Below, piece after piece: positions 1-50,400 of a stretch of DNA of 64,000 bases (positions within the stretch are counted from its first letter, which is position 1; each line of letters starts with the position of its first letter). The DNA is from Opisthocomus hoazin (Eukaryota; Chordata; Aves; Opisthocomiformes; Opisthocomidae). The stretch spans positions 11,242,823 through 11,306,822 of the forward strand of contig NC_134420.1 in the NCBI RefSeq assembly GCF_030867145.1, read 5' to 3'. The translations under genes were made by a program, and so were the position numbers. The notes under the pieces are model-generated. The model had not been told where the DNA came from and made no database searches. It saw nothing but the letters and a program-made list of their open reading frames with translations.

Positions 1-12643
<12,643 letters not shown>

Positions 12644-13088
12644 TCTAGACAGTTAATAAAACAAAAGCATGCTACTTAAAGTGACTCTGTACTCGGCTCA
12701 TACTGCACTGCAATTCCAGTTTTTTCCATTGTGTAACAGTGTTTAGGCTATTGCAGTACAGACCTTTGAGAAGACCACAGGGAGTACCTGATTCTTTTTG
12801 AAAGAGTACAGACCAGACATCCTGGGGTTACAGTTACATACATGTATGTGTTTACCAGTAGGTGTGTGACATTGGTGATTTGTATGCTGGACTGTCCTCA
12901 CTCTTAAGCCCATCAAAACCAATGGGATGCTGGTGGCTCGTGCACATCAGTATTGTTACACAGGGGTTAAAATGCAGAATTGGAATTGATAGTAGCACTT
13001 TATAAATGGTTGATAAATGGAATTTGAAGCCATTTTTTATAAATGTATTGCACAATACTAACAAAGTGCTTCTATCAAAAGTATTAAA

Positions 13089-13096
13089 TGTAAATA
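13089..13096 (+). promoter_or_regulatory. Pumilio-type element in BTBD10 3' UTR
   Basis: TGTAAATA matches the UGUANAUA consensus bound by PUM proteins, which destabilise or repress mRNAs. A single 8-mer in an AT-rich UTR can arise by chance, so function is inferred only. Confidence 0.3.
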
Positions 13097-13431
13097 GTTT
13101 TGCTCTGAATAGATTGACCCTTTTAAAGTTACTATATATGGTTGAGCACAAAACTACTTACTATTGGGTTTTTGGATTGAGGACATGATTCAATTACCCA
13201 TGTAACATCTTGTTAAACTCAAAGTTCTTCAGTGAATTTTTTCACTTCTTTGCAGCGTGAGCCATGTTCAAAAATTGTGAACAATGGATAGGGGCTTTAT
13301 CTTAAATTTTGCCTTACCTTAATCTGTTCACAAATATTTATTTAATACATTTTTCATAAGTGTCATGAAATAGGAAAATGCAAATGGTTCATCCTTCATT
13401 TATTAATGATTGTAAACAAGTTTTTCATGCA

Positions 13432-13437
13432 AATAAA
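13432..13437 (+). terminator. BTBD10 poly(A) signal
   Basis: Canonical AATAAA followed within 30 nt by U-rich and GU-rich sequence (TTTTAATGGTTTTGATTT), the expected arrangement for cleavage near 13450-13455. Confidence 0.75.
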
Positions 13438-13455
13438 GTTTCCATTATTTTAATG

Positions 13456-13774
13456 GTTTTGATTTATCTGTGAATGAGATGAAGTATACAGATGAATTTT
13501 GAAAGTTGCTTTTCTTTCCTCAGGGAAGGATGGTTAATATTAAGTGAAAAACACCTCTTTCTGAAAGAGAAATCTGGTAATGTCAGACTCTCTTAACCTA
13601 CCTTACTGGTGTATTTTGCTTAGTGTAAACTGGACTGTAGGAGTAAGTAATAATAGCCTCTCTAGAAAATTATTGTAGTGACAAAATCTTGTAAGTGTAT
13701 GTAAGGCATTGTTTTTCCTCCATTTCCCCAAGGCTAAAGAAACGATAAATACCAACTGCTTCTAGCATGCACCT
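13456..13774. other. Intergenic gap between convergent BTBD10 and BMAL1
   Basis: Roughly 320 bp between the predicted cleavage sites of the two genes. No coding frame, repeat or RNA gene recognised. Confidence 0.6.
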
Positions 13775-14304
13775 TCAGCAGGGTTTTATCAAATTTATTT
13801 ATCAAAGTAAATGTTCCATCTTAGAACAAGGGAAACATTTATTTTAAAAATATTTAACTAATACATTACACTTTAACAATATTTATAGTAAAGGATTCTT
13901 ACAAGAAAGAATAAACAGCTTTATGGTACAATTAGTATAAGAAATATCCACATGGGGACTGTTTTGCAGTGTAAAAACACACCATACATCTGAAATGGTC
14001 ATTTGCATATAAAAGCTACCACTGATGCCAGTGAGTTGCACAGTGATTTAAAAAAAATTTCAAACAACAGAATCCAAAATATACAAGTATTGCAAGCTAT
14101 ACACAGCTAACCAAGTCAACACAGAACACTGTAGCAGGTTATTCCACTTTGTCTGAAGTTACACATGGTAGGATGAGTTGCATTCTGATACAGCTTTTAT
14201 GAAATTTGTACATAAAAGCTTCTCAGTCCAACAAGTTTCACAGACTGTAGAACTCCACCAGTAAATGCACTTTGATATTTTGATGTTGAAGCCAGGTGCA
14301 TCAC
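13775..14304 (-). other. BMAL1: BMAL1 3' untranslated region
   Basis: About 530 nt from the TAA (14305-14307) to the likely poly(A) site. AT-rich with no repeat. Two minus-strand AATAAA hexamers occur (plus-strand TTTATT at 13838-13843 and 13794-13799), so two close 3' ends are possible. Confidence 0.6.
13794..13799 (-). terminator. BMAL1 poly(A) signal (distal candidate)
   Basis: Minus-strand AATAAA followed downstream by GT-containing sequence (GAAGGTGCATGC and GTTGGT) within 50 nt. A second AATAAA at 13838-13843 lies 44 nt upstream and could be used instead. Confidence 0.55.
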
Positions 14305-39840
<25,536 letters not shown>

Positions 39841-39854
39841 TGGATTGTTTAACA

Positions 39855-40578
39855 CTAGAGAACACAAAACAAAAAACCCACAACCAAAAAACCACTGCAT
39901 GAACAGAAGCAGAAGCTTAACTATTTTTAATCAAATAAACCAAATCTCAAACCTAGTATTTTTAAAAACTGCAAAAAACCCACAATCCTATTCTTACCTC
40001 TTGTGATAAAACACATAATAGGCAATTTCTCCTTTTCCAGTTACTGATGTATTGAGTATTGCACACAAACCATGACCACGCTCAAGACACATTACTTAGC
40101 ACAACTGTTTTTGAAGAATTGTCATTGTGACTTTTAATGAAACCAGCTTTACTCTTATGTTAACTAGCCAGCCAACTGCTTCTACCTAACATAAATAAAG
40201 CATCAGTTCTGTCTGTCTTTTGGTGTTCGGGAACACTAGCTTTAGTGTGTCTCTCCCTGTGAAGATAGCATCCAAGTTCATAAGCTTTGACACTTCTAAT
40301 TCCACTGAATTTCATGGAACAGAATTCAGAAGAGTTCCATAGCAAATCAGGTTAAATAAACACCTCCACCACAGCAGACCCCACAAATAAAAAACTAATA
40401 ACCCAATGATGGTCTAAGAAGACTACTTAAAGGTACAGATGAATCTAATTAGCTTTTTCATGCAAAACATACAAGTTTTATTCCTCTAGACTGCAAATAA
40501 TTATATTGTTCGAAGAAACCCTGTGAAAAGTTTATTCATTACTAAACAGCATCAACTGTTAAACAGAAGAGTTTTTAC
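39855..40578 (-). other. BMAL1: Intron between candidate 5' UTR exon and BMAL1 start exon
   Basis: AT-rich, with no repeat or coding frame recognised. Its limits depend on the candidate UTR exon at 40579-40702. Confidence 0.45.
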
Positions 40579-40702
40579 CTGAAAGCCTGTCTTGGAAGCC
40601 TAGATCCACCTGGTGAAAGATAGTGATGCTCAGCCTGAAGCAGCTGATCACCTTAGAACTCTTTCATGCCTCATATTCTGTTAGTTGAGTACTTTCAAAA
40701 AC
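40579..40702 (-). other. BMAL1: Candidate BMAL1 5' UTR exon with two short uORFs
   Basis: On the minus strand a pyrimidine-rich acceptor (TTTTCTTCCCATTCAG) is followed by 124 nt ending at a good donor (TTTCAG|GTAAAA), 725 nt upstream of the ATG exon. It contains two short upstream frames: ATG at 40672-40674 with stop at 40648-40650 (8 codons) and ATG at 40665-40667 with stop at 40653-40655 (4 codons). BMAL1 genes are known to have several noncoding 5' exons. Placement rests on splice-site quality only. Confidence 0.5.
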
Positions 40703-43613
40703 CTGAATGGGAAGAAAATCAGCATGCTTAAAAAACACTTTCAAAACAACTTGGTTTAGAACAATTGTTTTAGACACAGTTTACAACAACAAACAGATGT
40801 ATACTACTCAAGGATTGAACTGTAATTTCCTTATAAAGTGTAGAAGCATTATCCATCATCAAAAGGTTTAGATATTGGGATGTGCATCTCCAGTGGACCA
40901 AGCTTTGGAACAGAAGGAATCTCTTCAGCATCTCTTCCTTTATCATTCCTCGGTCTTTGCATAAAACCCTTCTGCTCACAAACCATGATCAGATCTGAAC
41001 ACATTTGTTGTCAGATGCTACCAGAATGAGTCAAATTGTTGTTACAGTGCAAAAGACAGACTTATCCCTTCACTCCTGGCTACCTCCCTTTTAAGGTGGC
41101 CATAGCAGTAAGACAGTTTGGACTTGGCTTATTATTTGATTTTCCCGTGTAACAGCAGTTCACGTTTTCAAAGGAAAGGGGGGTAAACACTGCTCTATTC
41201 TGCAGGCTTCAAGTTTTAAATAAAATCCACACTATAACTTAAGTCCTCAACTGCGTGTCCCAACTACACTGTAAACTTAGTGGCTGGTCTGCAGGTGGAC
41301 ATCCTTCCCTTCCAGATTTCTGCCACAAAACGAGTTTTTCAGCAAAACTTACTATGCAAGGCTTAAAAACTGTTTTAAGTTTGCCTCTTGCAAAAAAACT
41401 TTGAAAGTCTTTTGGATACACTGTTTGCTGGTTAATGTATCTGTGAACATCGTGACTGCCTTTCCAACCTGCGACAACAGCAGAACTTCCCAATTACACA
41501 GATCAGCAAGCCCCCACGACACGCTCAGAAGTTTGCAAGTCATACAACTAGTATTCTGTCAACGTGACCACGTTATAACCAATTCTACTGAATCACATAT
41601 ATAGACTTGTGAAGTTATAAACCAACAGAAACCTCTCAAAAGCCGAAGTCAATGGTATCATTTTCTTCAGCTCTGCCAGACGAGCAAATTCAGAATTTAT
41701 TTCAGAAGTTTAAATTACCTAAATCGCTGGCCCTGCTACAGTAATAACAGTAGGGATCACAGCTCTTAAATCTAAGGTCAGGCAAGTCATTGCCTTAATA
41801 CCACACCAACTTGCGAACAGAAAATTGCTGTTGTTCTAGAAGCAGAGCTTTCAAACTACTGCTGAGCGCTCATGTCCATCTCACCTGACAACTTCTCTGT
41901 GGTCCCTTCTCAAAAATGAAAAAGGAGTCAGGTATTTGTGAATGTGTGGACATACCGGTACCGGCAAGTTAAGAGGCCAGCTGACACCAAAAGGTCACCG
42001 ACAAAAGCTAAATCAGTACAAATTTAAGTCAAATTATAAATTGCCATTGAATCCCTAACCACAGTTTATTTTACAAGGCTTTAATTCACACTAATAGAGC
42101 TATTTGTAGACCAGGCTTTACTTTCTTTCTGTATCAGCCTTTTCCTAGTTGTCTGCTTTGTTTCTCTTACTCAAAGTAGTCCAACAACTATAAACTCAAC
42201 CATGTTCCTGTAGTTTATGAGATTACTGCAGCTTAATTTACAAGGCGCCAGTTAAACTACAGTCACTGACCATTTCTCTGTGCTTGGTTCAGATCCAAAA
42301 ACATTATCTTCAACCTCAGCTGATGCGCAGAAGCTAGTTATGGCTAAACTTAGTGTGGCCTGTGGCTAAGCCCTATGGATCCAGTGACAGAAGTACTGTC
42401 ACATCAAGCTACCTATGATGCCTCTTTTTTATGCTGCCCATTTACTGTGCATCCATGATTCACTCTTACAATCTAATAAAAAACCTAAACACTGTATAAT
42501 GCACATATTAGAAACAAGTATTTTCTAAAATTTCTGACCCAACCACTCACAATTACCTTTCAAACATTCCTGAACATCTCTGTACATGAACATACTTGCT
42601 AAACTCACATTTTACTGCTTAATATAATTTCATGGACCACTTATGATGGCCTCAGACTGAAGGCTGGGATAAGCTGGAATTAAAAAAGAGAAAAGGAAAA
42701 AAAATGGTTTGTAAGTTTAACACAGTCCTTTCCCTTTAACAACGTCTGCAACAGTCAGCATTTTTAGCTTAATATCAGAACACTGCACAAGTCACTGGTG
42801 TGCTTTAATGCAAAAAAAAAAAATGCTTTGTTGTTCATCTCAAAACAAAAATTTCAAAGCAGTTTTACAAAAAAACCCAATTGAAATCAAGTATCCATTC
42901 AACTGTTCTGCTATTTTAAATTACAACCAAGCGTCTAGAGTTTCAAAGCAGCTATTTTAAGCATCTTGACCATTTAAGCAGAATAAAGTTACATAAAAAT
43001 CAGAATTCTGAATTTCTTTTCAACTCAGCCCCTTCTCTGCCATGTCCCAAATGCTCATCCCAGTTCTAACAACCACAGTCCTACATTTTAGCATTAAAGT
43101 TAAGAAAATGTCAACCCAATGATCAGAGCAAAAATCAGCATGCCCTACTGTAATAAATAGTGAACAGTTCAGAGAAATGTTTTGTTGCAAGGCTTGCTTA
43201 AAATTCTGAAAAACTGAATATTTTGCTATCTTTTCAGCCTCCAGCTGCTAGTTGTTCAATGACTAAAACCAAATCCTCTATGGGAAGGACTGAGAATACG
43301 AAGTTGCCCATGTATGTAAGGAAAAGTTCAAATCTTCCACTTATGATGCCAGCCTGTTGCCAAAGTACTCCAAGGACCTACTTGAAAAAATGCCATGTAT
43401 TCCACTTCCTGATTAAATTCTCCTGTAGAGGAGAATCAAATGGTATTTTGTCATTGTATTGCATGACAGCGTCTCTCCACAGCCTGTTTGGGACCACTTC
43501 CTTCAGGATTCCCCTCCCTTGCACTCAGTCTTTCTCCGACCCACTGTAACAAGGCTAATGAGACAGTAAAAACAAATCTTACTGTTCATCCCTTAAAAAA
43601 AAAAGTTAGATGA

Positions 43614-43700
43614 CACGTGACTAGCTTAATCATGCAGCAAAGCTGATCATGAGTACATAAACACCTCTGAGCAAATCAAGGTCAGAGCTAAAGTAGGTCA
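43614..43700 (+). promoter_or_regulatory. Cluster of canonical E-box, TCAAGGTCA site and RORE
   Basis: Within 87 bp: CACGTG at 43614-43619 (CLOCK:BMAL1 E-box), TCAAGGTCA at 43676-43684 (ERR/SF-1-type nuclear receptor half-site) and AAAGTAGGTCA at 43690-43700 (fits the ROR/REV-ERB consensus). It lies about 3.9 kb upstream of the BMAL1 start codon. Each motif alone is near chance frequency; the clustering next to a clock gene is suggestive only. Confidence 0.3.
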
Positions 43701-44589
43701 ACTACATCTACCAAGCACCCACCCGGGAGTCAAGACCTCTCCACACAAGCACCACCAGTTTCAGTTACCCCTAGGCAAGAGTCGACTATCTCCAACATAC
43801 ATACATATTTACTTCAAAAGAAACGCAATTCATAACTTTACGAATCCGAAGTGTCTCATATTTTAAAAGCACTATTTTGCAATGACAGAGGAAAACTGTG
43901 GTGTGGTTTCCTTATGAAGTAATTGAAAAGACACTCGTCGTCCCCATACGTAATGACTGAACCAAAAACAGCCACAGAAAGGAAACCAGCTACTTCCCTT
44001 CACGGCAGTATTCCATCTCCCAAGCTAACTGTCACAGTATGAACTAGTAAGAAACAGAAGAACAGGAGTATTTATCCTCACTATCTGTATTTCTTCAAGA
44101 GGTGTTGTAGATGTATGCATACTCCAGATGTGCACGCACTCGGTAATGGTGGGAGACTTCTGCTCAGCAGCACAAGGACTGCAAGCGTCCCTATGACGAT
44201 TTCAAGACACATATCGGCACACACGGGCACGGCTGCTGCAAGTAATAGGCAGTTCCTACATCAGAATTTTTATTATGAAATACTCTGTGGGAATCAAAGG
44301 AAGATCTCTGAACTAAAGCAGCAGTATTTTCCTTTTCCTTCAGTACTTAAGGAGCAGCTGTCAGAGTACTTTGTATTCGCCCAATATATATATTGATACT
44401 GTTTTGTTTTAATGACACATTCGTGCTCCATGAACTCCCTAATATTAATTGCAAGAACACTCTGCTCCCAGCAGACAGAAAGCCCTGTGGCTTCCTCTCA
44501 CATGCAGATGGATCTCACTGCACCCTCTGGAGCAAGGAAGTGGTTTTCCCCTGGTTTGCTTGTTGAGGTCATCCTTTTACCACTCACTC

Positions 44590-44840
44590 ATCAGCACGTT
44601 TGCCAACCCCTGGCAGCCTACGATCTACATCTGAGTTTTGGAACTGCTCCCAACCCAAGCTCTTAGCGATGTCGGTGGCTCACGTTTCGACCCCGTCCTT
44701 AGGCACACGCACAGAGCAGCCTCCTGCACCTCTCGCATTCGCAGCTGCTGCTACCCGGCCCCTCATGGCAGGGTGCAAGCACCCCTGCCCTGCGGAAGGC
44801 AGAGGCACAGCCTCCAGCTGCTCAAGCGACTTACTGTGCC
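44590..44840 (-). other. CpG-enriched patch upstream of BMAL1 coding region
   Basis: About 14 CpGs in 250 bp against a CpG-poor background, moderate GC. On the minus strand a strong donor (GGCACA|GTAAGT) lies at its edge, with an acceptor (TTTCTGTAG) 27 nt before it. It could be part of an alternative BMAL1 5' exon or promoter, or simply unannotated repeat. Confidence 0.25.
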
Positions 44841-45387
44841 AACAGCTGCTCCCCAGCTTTCCTACAGAAAAATTAGCAGGCTGGAGGGAAGCAGCCTGTG
44901 AATTTAAACCAGCCACAAAGCTACGAGATGAATCATTTTGACATAGAGGGGGGGAAAAAAAAAAAGTCTCCAATAAACAGAAGAAAAACTCCACATGCAC
45001 AAAGAACACCTTTCAGCCCTAGGAAATTCACGTAAAGGCAGTTTTTCAATAGATCAAGATCCTGTCCACATGCACTTCCCTACTGAAGACGAGTCTGTTC
45101 ATTACTAGTGTCTCTGAGAAAAGACAGAGCAAGTCACATCATGGCATCGTTTCACAGGTGTTTTCCAGACTGCTCTACTGGTAATAGAACCACAGGACAA
45201 TATTCTGAATTTTATCTTGTTTATCGGGCACTTAGACTTCCAGTTCAAGAGGGACCTCAGATCCCATCCCTCCTTGCTTAAAAGGGAAAGTACCTAAAAT
45301 GTTTACTTCCAGCAATTTTAAGAAAGGACTTCTCTGTTGATTCAAAACCAAAAATAAGTGGTAACTAAAATAATTTTCTCTTGCACT

Positions 45388-45790
45388 GCAGAACTCAGAG
45401 CTAGACCCAGGAACACAGAAGTGTCTCACCAGTGCTCAGTAAATGGGAAGCATCACTTCCCTCAGCCTGCTGGCAACACTACTCCTAATGCAAACCAGGA
45501 CACCGTTGACCTTCTTTGCTGCAAGGGCACCAGTGCTGGCTCATGGACCCCCAAGATCTCTTCTGTCGAGCTGTTTTCCAGCTGCTCAGCCCTTAGTCTG
45601 TACTGGGGCACAGAGTTTTTTCTCTCCAGGTGCAGCACTTGGCATTTCCCTTTGCTCAACTCCATGAAGTTATTTCTAAAGTTCTTGCCGACCTTCTTCT
45701 CTGGCCTGTAGAGATCTCTCTGACTGGTAGCACACTCACATGGTGTATCAGTCACTCCTCCCTGTTTTGTTCTGTCTGCATCTCTAAGTA
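45388..45790 (-). mobile_element. CR1 LINE fragment (reverse-transcriptase ORF, decayed)
   Basis: The minus strand reads a degraded CR1 ORF2 segment: MELSKGKCQVLHLE and QYRLRAEQLENSS correspond to the conserved KGKCKVLHLG and QYRLGADLLESS of avian CR1. The similarity continues at nucleotide level to about 45388, where the fragment stops before the usual CR1 3' end. So both ends are missing. Non-functional. Confidence 0.8.
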
Positions 45791-48700
45791 TGACGCTTCA
45801 GACAGCACAGAACAAAGGAAAAGAGGCTGATTCTCGAAAGAGAACCAAACAAATTTAATACCCCGCCAAAATCCTAGCTCATGTTCTTCTCTCAGTGAAG
45901 CAGATAAGTATTTGCTTCAAGGCTGGTGGAATCCCATGGGAAGGACTTACAGATGGAGATATGGACCACCTTCAAAGCAGAAAATGAAAACTGGAACAAA
46001 ACCAAAGCCAGCCCATGTCAATTCCAGGAATCAAACCTGTTTAGACTGAAAGGGGTCTGTGCTACAGACGATGCATTTCCCTCCCTAGTAGGGGACTGAT
46101 ACATACCCCTAGTGACACAGCTAAAAGTCTAGCATACAATTCTACAGAACAGCCACTGGGTCTGCAGACCGTATCAGCAGCAAAAGCAGCATCCTGACTA
46201 ACCAGGTGACCCTCAGACACAGGAGATTTCACGTTCTCTCATGTCTCAAGCCTATCTGCCTCTCTACCCATTCAGCGAACCGCAGCTAAAAGAGTGTTTC
46301 AACCAAGCTTGCTAGTTTGCAACCATTATTGAAAGCTTGATCTAGTATAAGCTTTTCATCAGTCAAGATCAGATTCTTTAAGATCTTCTTCTTTGAAGTA
46401 AGCTTATGTTGGCCTGTTTGGATATTTCATTTTGGGCAGCCATCAAAAGGAAACATCACAAGAGAACCAATCAAGCCCTTATGAAAAGGTGGTGATGCAC
46501 ACTCTTGGAAATCAGTACTAACATGCTGCTGTTACCAAAGGAACTTGGCCTGCTTCAACATTCAATTCTCCAGCACATGAACTCCTCAGGTTTCCAGAAA
46601 CTGCTTCCGCAGGGAAAACAAAACTGACCCGCCTTTCTTGGAAGACCAGGTTTCAAGACATTTCTGCAGCACACCTACCAAACACGGCTGCCACCTACAC
46701 ATGAAGCGAACAATAGCCTCTCCACAGGTTTCTGGAAGCGAAAAACTACCGGTCCTCACATCACTAGATACTGAGTATAACTGTATCAATGCTGAAGTAA
46801 TTCCTAAACTCAGCCACACTGGCCAGAATGAGAGTAACCTGTTCAGATACCTCTACTGTGGGCAGGAACCATTGAATTCTGCCTCAGAGCTGTGCAAACA
46901 TTTTACTGGGTGTCTTATGACATTTTACAGACACCCCACGATCCTCACAGGTACTCTAGGAACATATTTTCAGATTTCATCTCAAATGTCAAGAAGATGG
47001 ATATTTTAAGGAGGCTTTTACAAAAAAGTATGGCTGTTACACAAAATCTGGATCATAACAGCTGATCCTACAAAGAGTAAGAAAATTTACACTAAGAATT
47101 ACACCCATGATAACCATCAACACAAGATCCACTCTCAATTAGCACACTCCTTCATGCCTTTGGATGCCTTATTTCAACAGGTCCTGCTGACTAAAAACAT
47201 CTAGTTTGATTTCACTGGAAATGGATACAGACTAAATGGAATAAAAATCAGTTATTCTGAGAACAGTTGCTTGTAGGAAAAGGACTGGGCTGAATATCTT
47301 AAGTATTTTAATTATTTTTAAAAACCCCAAAACCCAAACCAACTTCAAGACAGTGCTACAAACATTTTATTTAGCACAGCACTCCAGAATTTCTGTAGTG
47401 TAAATTACAGAACAAAATAATTTCACATTTAAAAATAGGGTCCACCAATGTTAAATGCTGGTAAAGCAAGTTCACAAAAATCTATGTTAAGATGTAGTAT
47501 TTAATATTCATTTATTCCAAGCCTTCAGAAGACTCTGCATGTGTGGGAAGGAATAAAGTATTATATTTTCAACACTGGGGGGGGAAAGACTTAAAATTAA
47601 TAGACAACAGAAACTTTAAGACCTTTGGGCCAGACACCTAATTCAACACATTAAACACCAAAGCCAATTATGCTTTTAATAATGACAGACCCATACACAG
47701 TTGAAGTAAAAACCAACAACAAAAATCTATTCCCTCAGTTACTGAAATACAAACTTAGCTGATGTTCTCAAACTGAGTTTCCAAGCTAGGTCCAGCCTAC
47801 AATGTGTGAGGGATGTATTGTTTCATAACCACTGAATGCAATCCTTGTTTATCATCCCTAAGCCATCCAGTGGGATTTGGGGGGTGGGGGGAGGTGTGTG
47901 AAAAACAGGGAAATCCATCCTACCATGTGGGTAAATCAATTATCTAGCATTAATATGCTTTACATAAAAAACTAATCAAAGTTATTGTTGACTTCTTTAG
48001 TAGCTTATGTACTTCCAGAATGCTTTGATCAGAAACATCAACACCAAAACCACAAAACAATTGAGGCAGCAGTGGTTCTGTGAAGTCTCCCAAGTTGTAC
48101 ACGTTGCTTCTGATGTGTCAGCAAAATCAGATGTCTTATCGTGTTCCGCACTGTAGAGTCAACTTCAAAAATTTTTAGAAAATTGGAAATTTCTCCTTAA
48201 GATGAGTGTACACAACCTGAACTGCCACTTTCAGAGCAGGAGAAGCATACAAGATAACAAGCAGGTAAGCTACTTAACTCACTACTCATGTTTACACAAA
48301 CAGTGGGAATTTACAAACTAGTGTATCTAACTCACAACTGGGAATGCCTACCTTTCGCACTTGCAGTCCAAAAGATGCAGCTTTCTGTTTCAAGATTTCA
48401 TCTGGCTCCTAAATATGAGCACTAGTTTATAGCAGACAGATGCTTTAGATACCAGTTTTAAGACTATCTTAACCCTTCAATTACCCACACTGAACAAGCT
48501 AAGTAACATGCAGTTAAATATACATCTTCTAATTTAGAGCTTACGAATAAATGTCCCTAAGCCTACCTGATTATTGTAAGTATTATTATGACTGTGATAT
48601 GCTCCTGGCAAGTTTAATTTCCTTACTGTAGCTAAGTGAAGCTCCTGTATCCTCACAATTTGGCAAATATTCTTCCCATAGTTCATGATCTCCAAAGTTG

Positions 48701-49875
48701 TCTTTCAGTGGCAGGAAGGCAAAATCCTCTCACAAGAAGTTCCAATAAATGCGTCTTCTAAAACATATCCATATGAAATACCAGTCTAGCAAAAGACTTC
48801 CTCATTTACTTCAAAGGTAAGTGCTGTATGCCAGGTCCCACTCTAATACTTACCCACTCTGTTCAGTGATTCGGCACACCATGGAACCCATTCCAAGATT
48901 TCTTCCTCAAGATCCTACCTACTGCTTGTGCTTTAATGTAACTTGCAATAGGATGTGTTGACTTACAGATTTCAAGTGAGAACAAACCTTAACTCAATCC
49001 ACTCTTCTCACTGGCAAAGCGCTATTTTAGTACCCCATTAGTTATTCCGGCTTCCAGTCACCAAATCCTTCTGTGCTTTTGTCAGGTTTTCATCTTCTTC
49101 GCCCCTCGTCATACTGGAGAATTGTAGGTTTTAAAACTAGACAATACATTCAAGCTCTCGCATGACTAATGCTACCTAAGTAATATTTCCTTACTTGACC
49201 TTTCAAGTTTACACATTCAGGGATGTTAGCCATTTTTCAGTTTCATAGGTTGAACCACTACACTAGTCTCTGAAGACAAACCCAGTTTCCTCCATTCTCC
49301 TTTCGGTTGAACCACCTGGTCCAAACACTGTTAGACATACTGCATACAGCTGATTCTGTTTTCCATTCACATCACTACTACAACAAACTCAAATGCATTT
49401 GGCACGTGTGAGACCTTTCATTCAGAGATCTATTGCCACACAAACCACAACTGAAGAGTTTATATCTTCAGGGAACAAAGCACAGAAACAAAAGGAAAAA
49501 AAAAAAAGAAATCACAAAAACGAGCGCAGACACAGGTGGTTATATTTATACCTTATACTTCCAGTTTTTGCACACTCCCCCTGGTCCTGCTAAATTCCAT
49601 CTCTGGCTGGAAGAAGCCATCCCTGCTCTCAGCACTCTGCCAGTCTGACAAAGAAAAGCTGACAGGCTGTCAGTTTCCCTTCAAGCCTAAAGTAAGCCTT
49701 GGGAAAAGGAAGATATTCTCAGCCTGCCTGGAACCAAGCTGGGGTGTTCCCCACTCCGCAGCCCCTCTACTGTTTCCTCTAGCACACATATCCACGACAG
49801 GCTCATTTATCCCCACCAGTTTCTTAAAAGCTCTTTTTGACTTAACTTTACACAAAATCAGCCATCAAACACATA
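45791..49875 (-). other. Presumed BMAL1 5' intron / upstream region, part 2
   Basis: AT-rich, with no gene or repeat family recognised apart from a G-rich tract at 47872-47893. The 123-codon frame at 46638-47009 has no recognisable signature and is taken as chance. Confidence 0.5.
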
Positions 49876-50400
49876 CGAATCACCAAATTGTAGGGGCTGG
49901 AAGGGACCTCTGTGGGTCATCTAGTCCAAGCCCCCTGCCGAAGCAGGGTCACCTACAGCAGGCTGCAGAGGACCTTGTCCAGGCGGGTCTTGAATATCTC
50001 CAGAGAAGGAGACTCCACAACCTCTCTGGACAGCCTGTTCCAGTGCTCTGTCACCCTCAGAGGGAAGAAGTTCTTCCTCATGTTCAGACGGAACTTCCTG
50101 TGCCTCAGTTTGTGCCCACTGCCCCTTGTCCTGTCGCTGGGCACCACTGAAAAGAGTTTGGCCCCATCCTCCTGACACCCACCCTTAAGACATTTATAAG
50201 CATTTATTAGGTCCCCTCGCAGCCTTCTCTTCTTCACGCTGAACAAGCCCAGCTCCCTCAGCCTTTCCTTGCAGGAGAGATGGTCCAGTCCCCTCACCAT
50301 CCTTGTAGCCCTCCGCTGGACTCTCTCCAGTAGCTCCTCATGTTTCTTGAACTGGGGAGCCCAGAACTGGACGCAGTACTCCAGATGGGGCCTCACTAGG
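49876..50400 (-). mobile_element. CR1 LINE, 5'-truncated, relatively young copy
   Basis: The minus strand keeps a stop-free 147-codon frame (50396 to 49953) that is the C-terminal end of CR1 ORF2: [69 protein letters not shown] and [15 protein letters not shown]. The 3' UTR-like end follows, to about 49876. The 5' truncation is typical of CR1. It contains only the end of the RT ORF, so it cannot move itself. Higher GC than flanks. A plus-strand frame over it (49536-50150) is antisense. Confidence 0.92.

Larger units (their letters stand above)
12644..13455 (+). other. BTBD10: BTBD10 3' untranslated region
   Basis: AT-rich sequence from the TGA to just past the poly(A) signal at 13432-13437, about 810 nt. 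It contains a Pumilio-type TGTAAATA at 13089-13096. An AATAAA at 12655-12660 lies only 12 nt after the stop and is unlikely to be the main signal. Confidence 0.7.
40703..45387 (-). other. Presumed BMAL1 5' intron / upstream region, part 1
   Basis: No coding exon or repeat recognised. It holds the motif cluster at 43614-43700 and a modestly CpG-enriched patch at 44590-44840. Confidence 0.5.

Noticed and set aside
12655..12660. AATAAA just after the BTBD10 stop codon as the main poly(A) signal
   Set aside because: It would leave a 3' UTR of only about 30 nt; the signal at 13432 has better downstream context.
47872..47893. G-rich tract as a G-quadruplex
   Set aside because: Only three G runs of three or more plus one GG; does not meet the usual four-run rule.
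49536..50150. 204-codon plus-strand frame, the longest in the window
   Set aside because: Over half is antisense to the CR1 reverse-transcriptase segment; the rest is unsupported.
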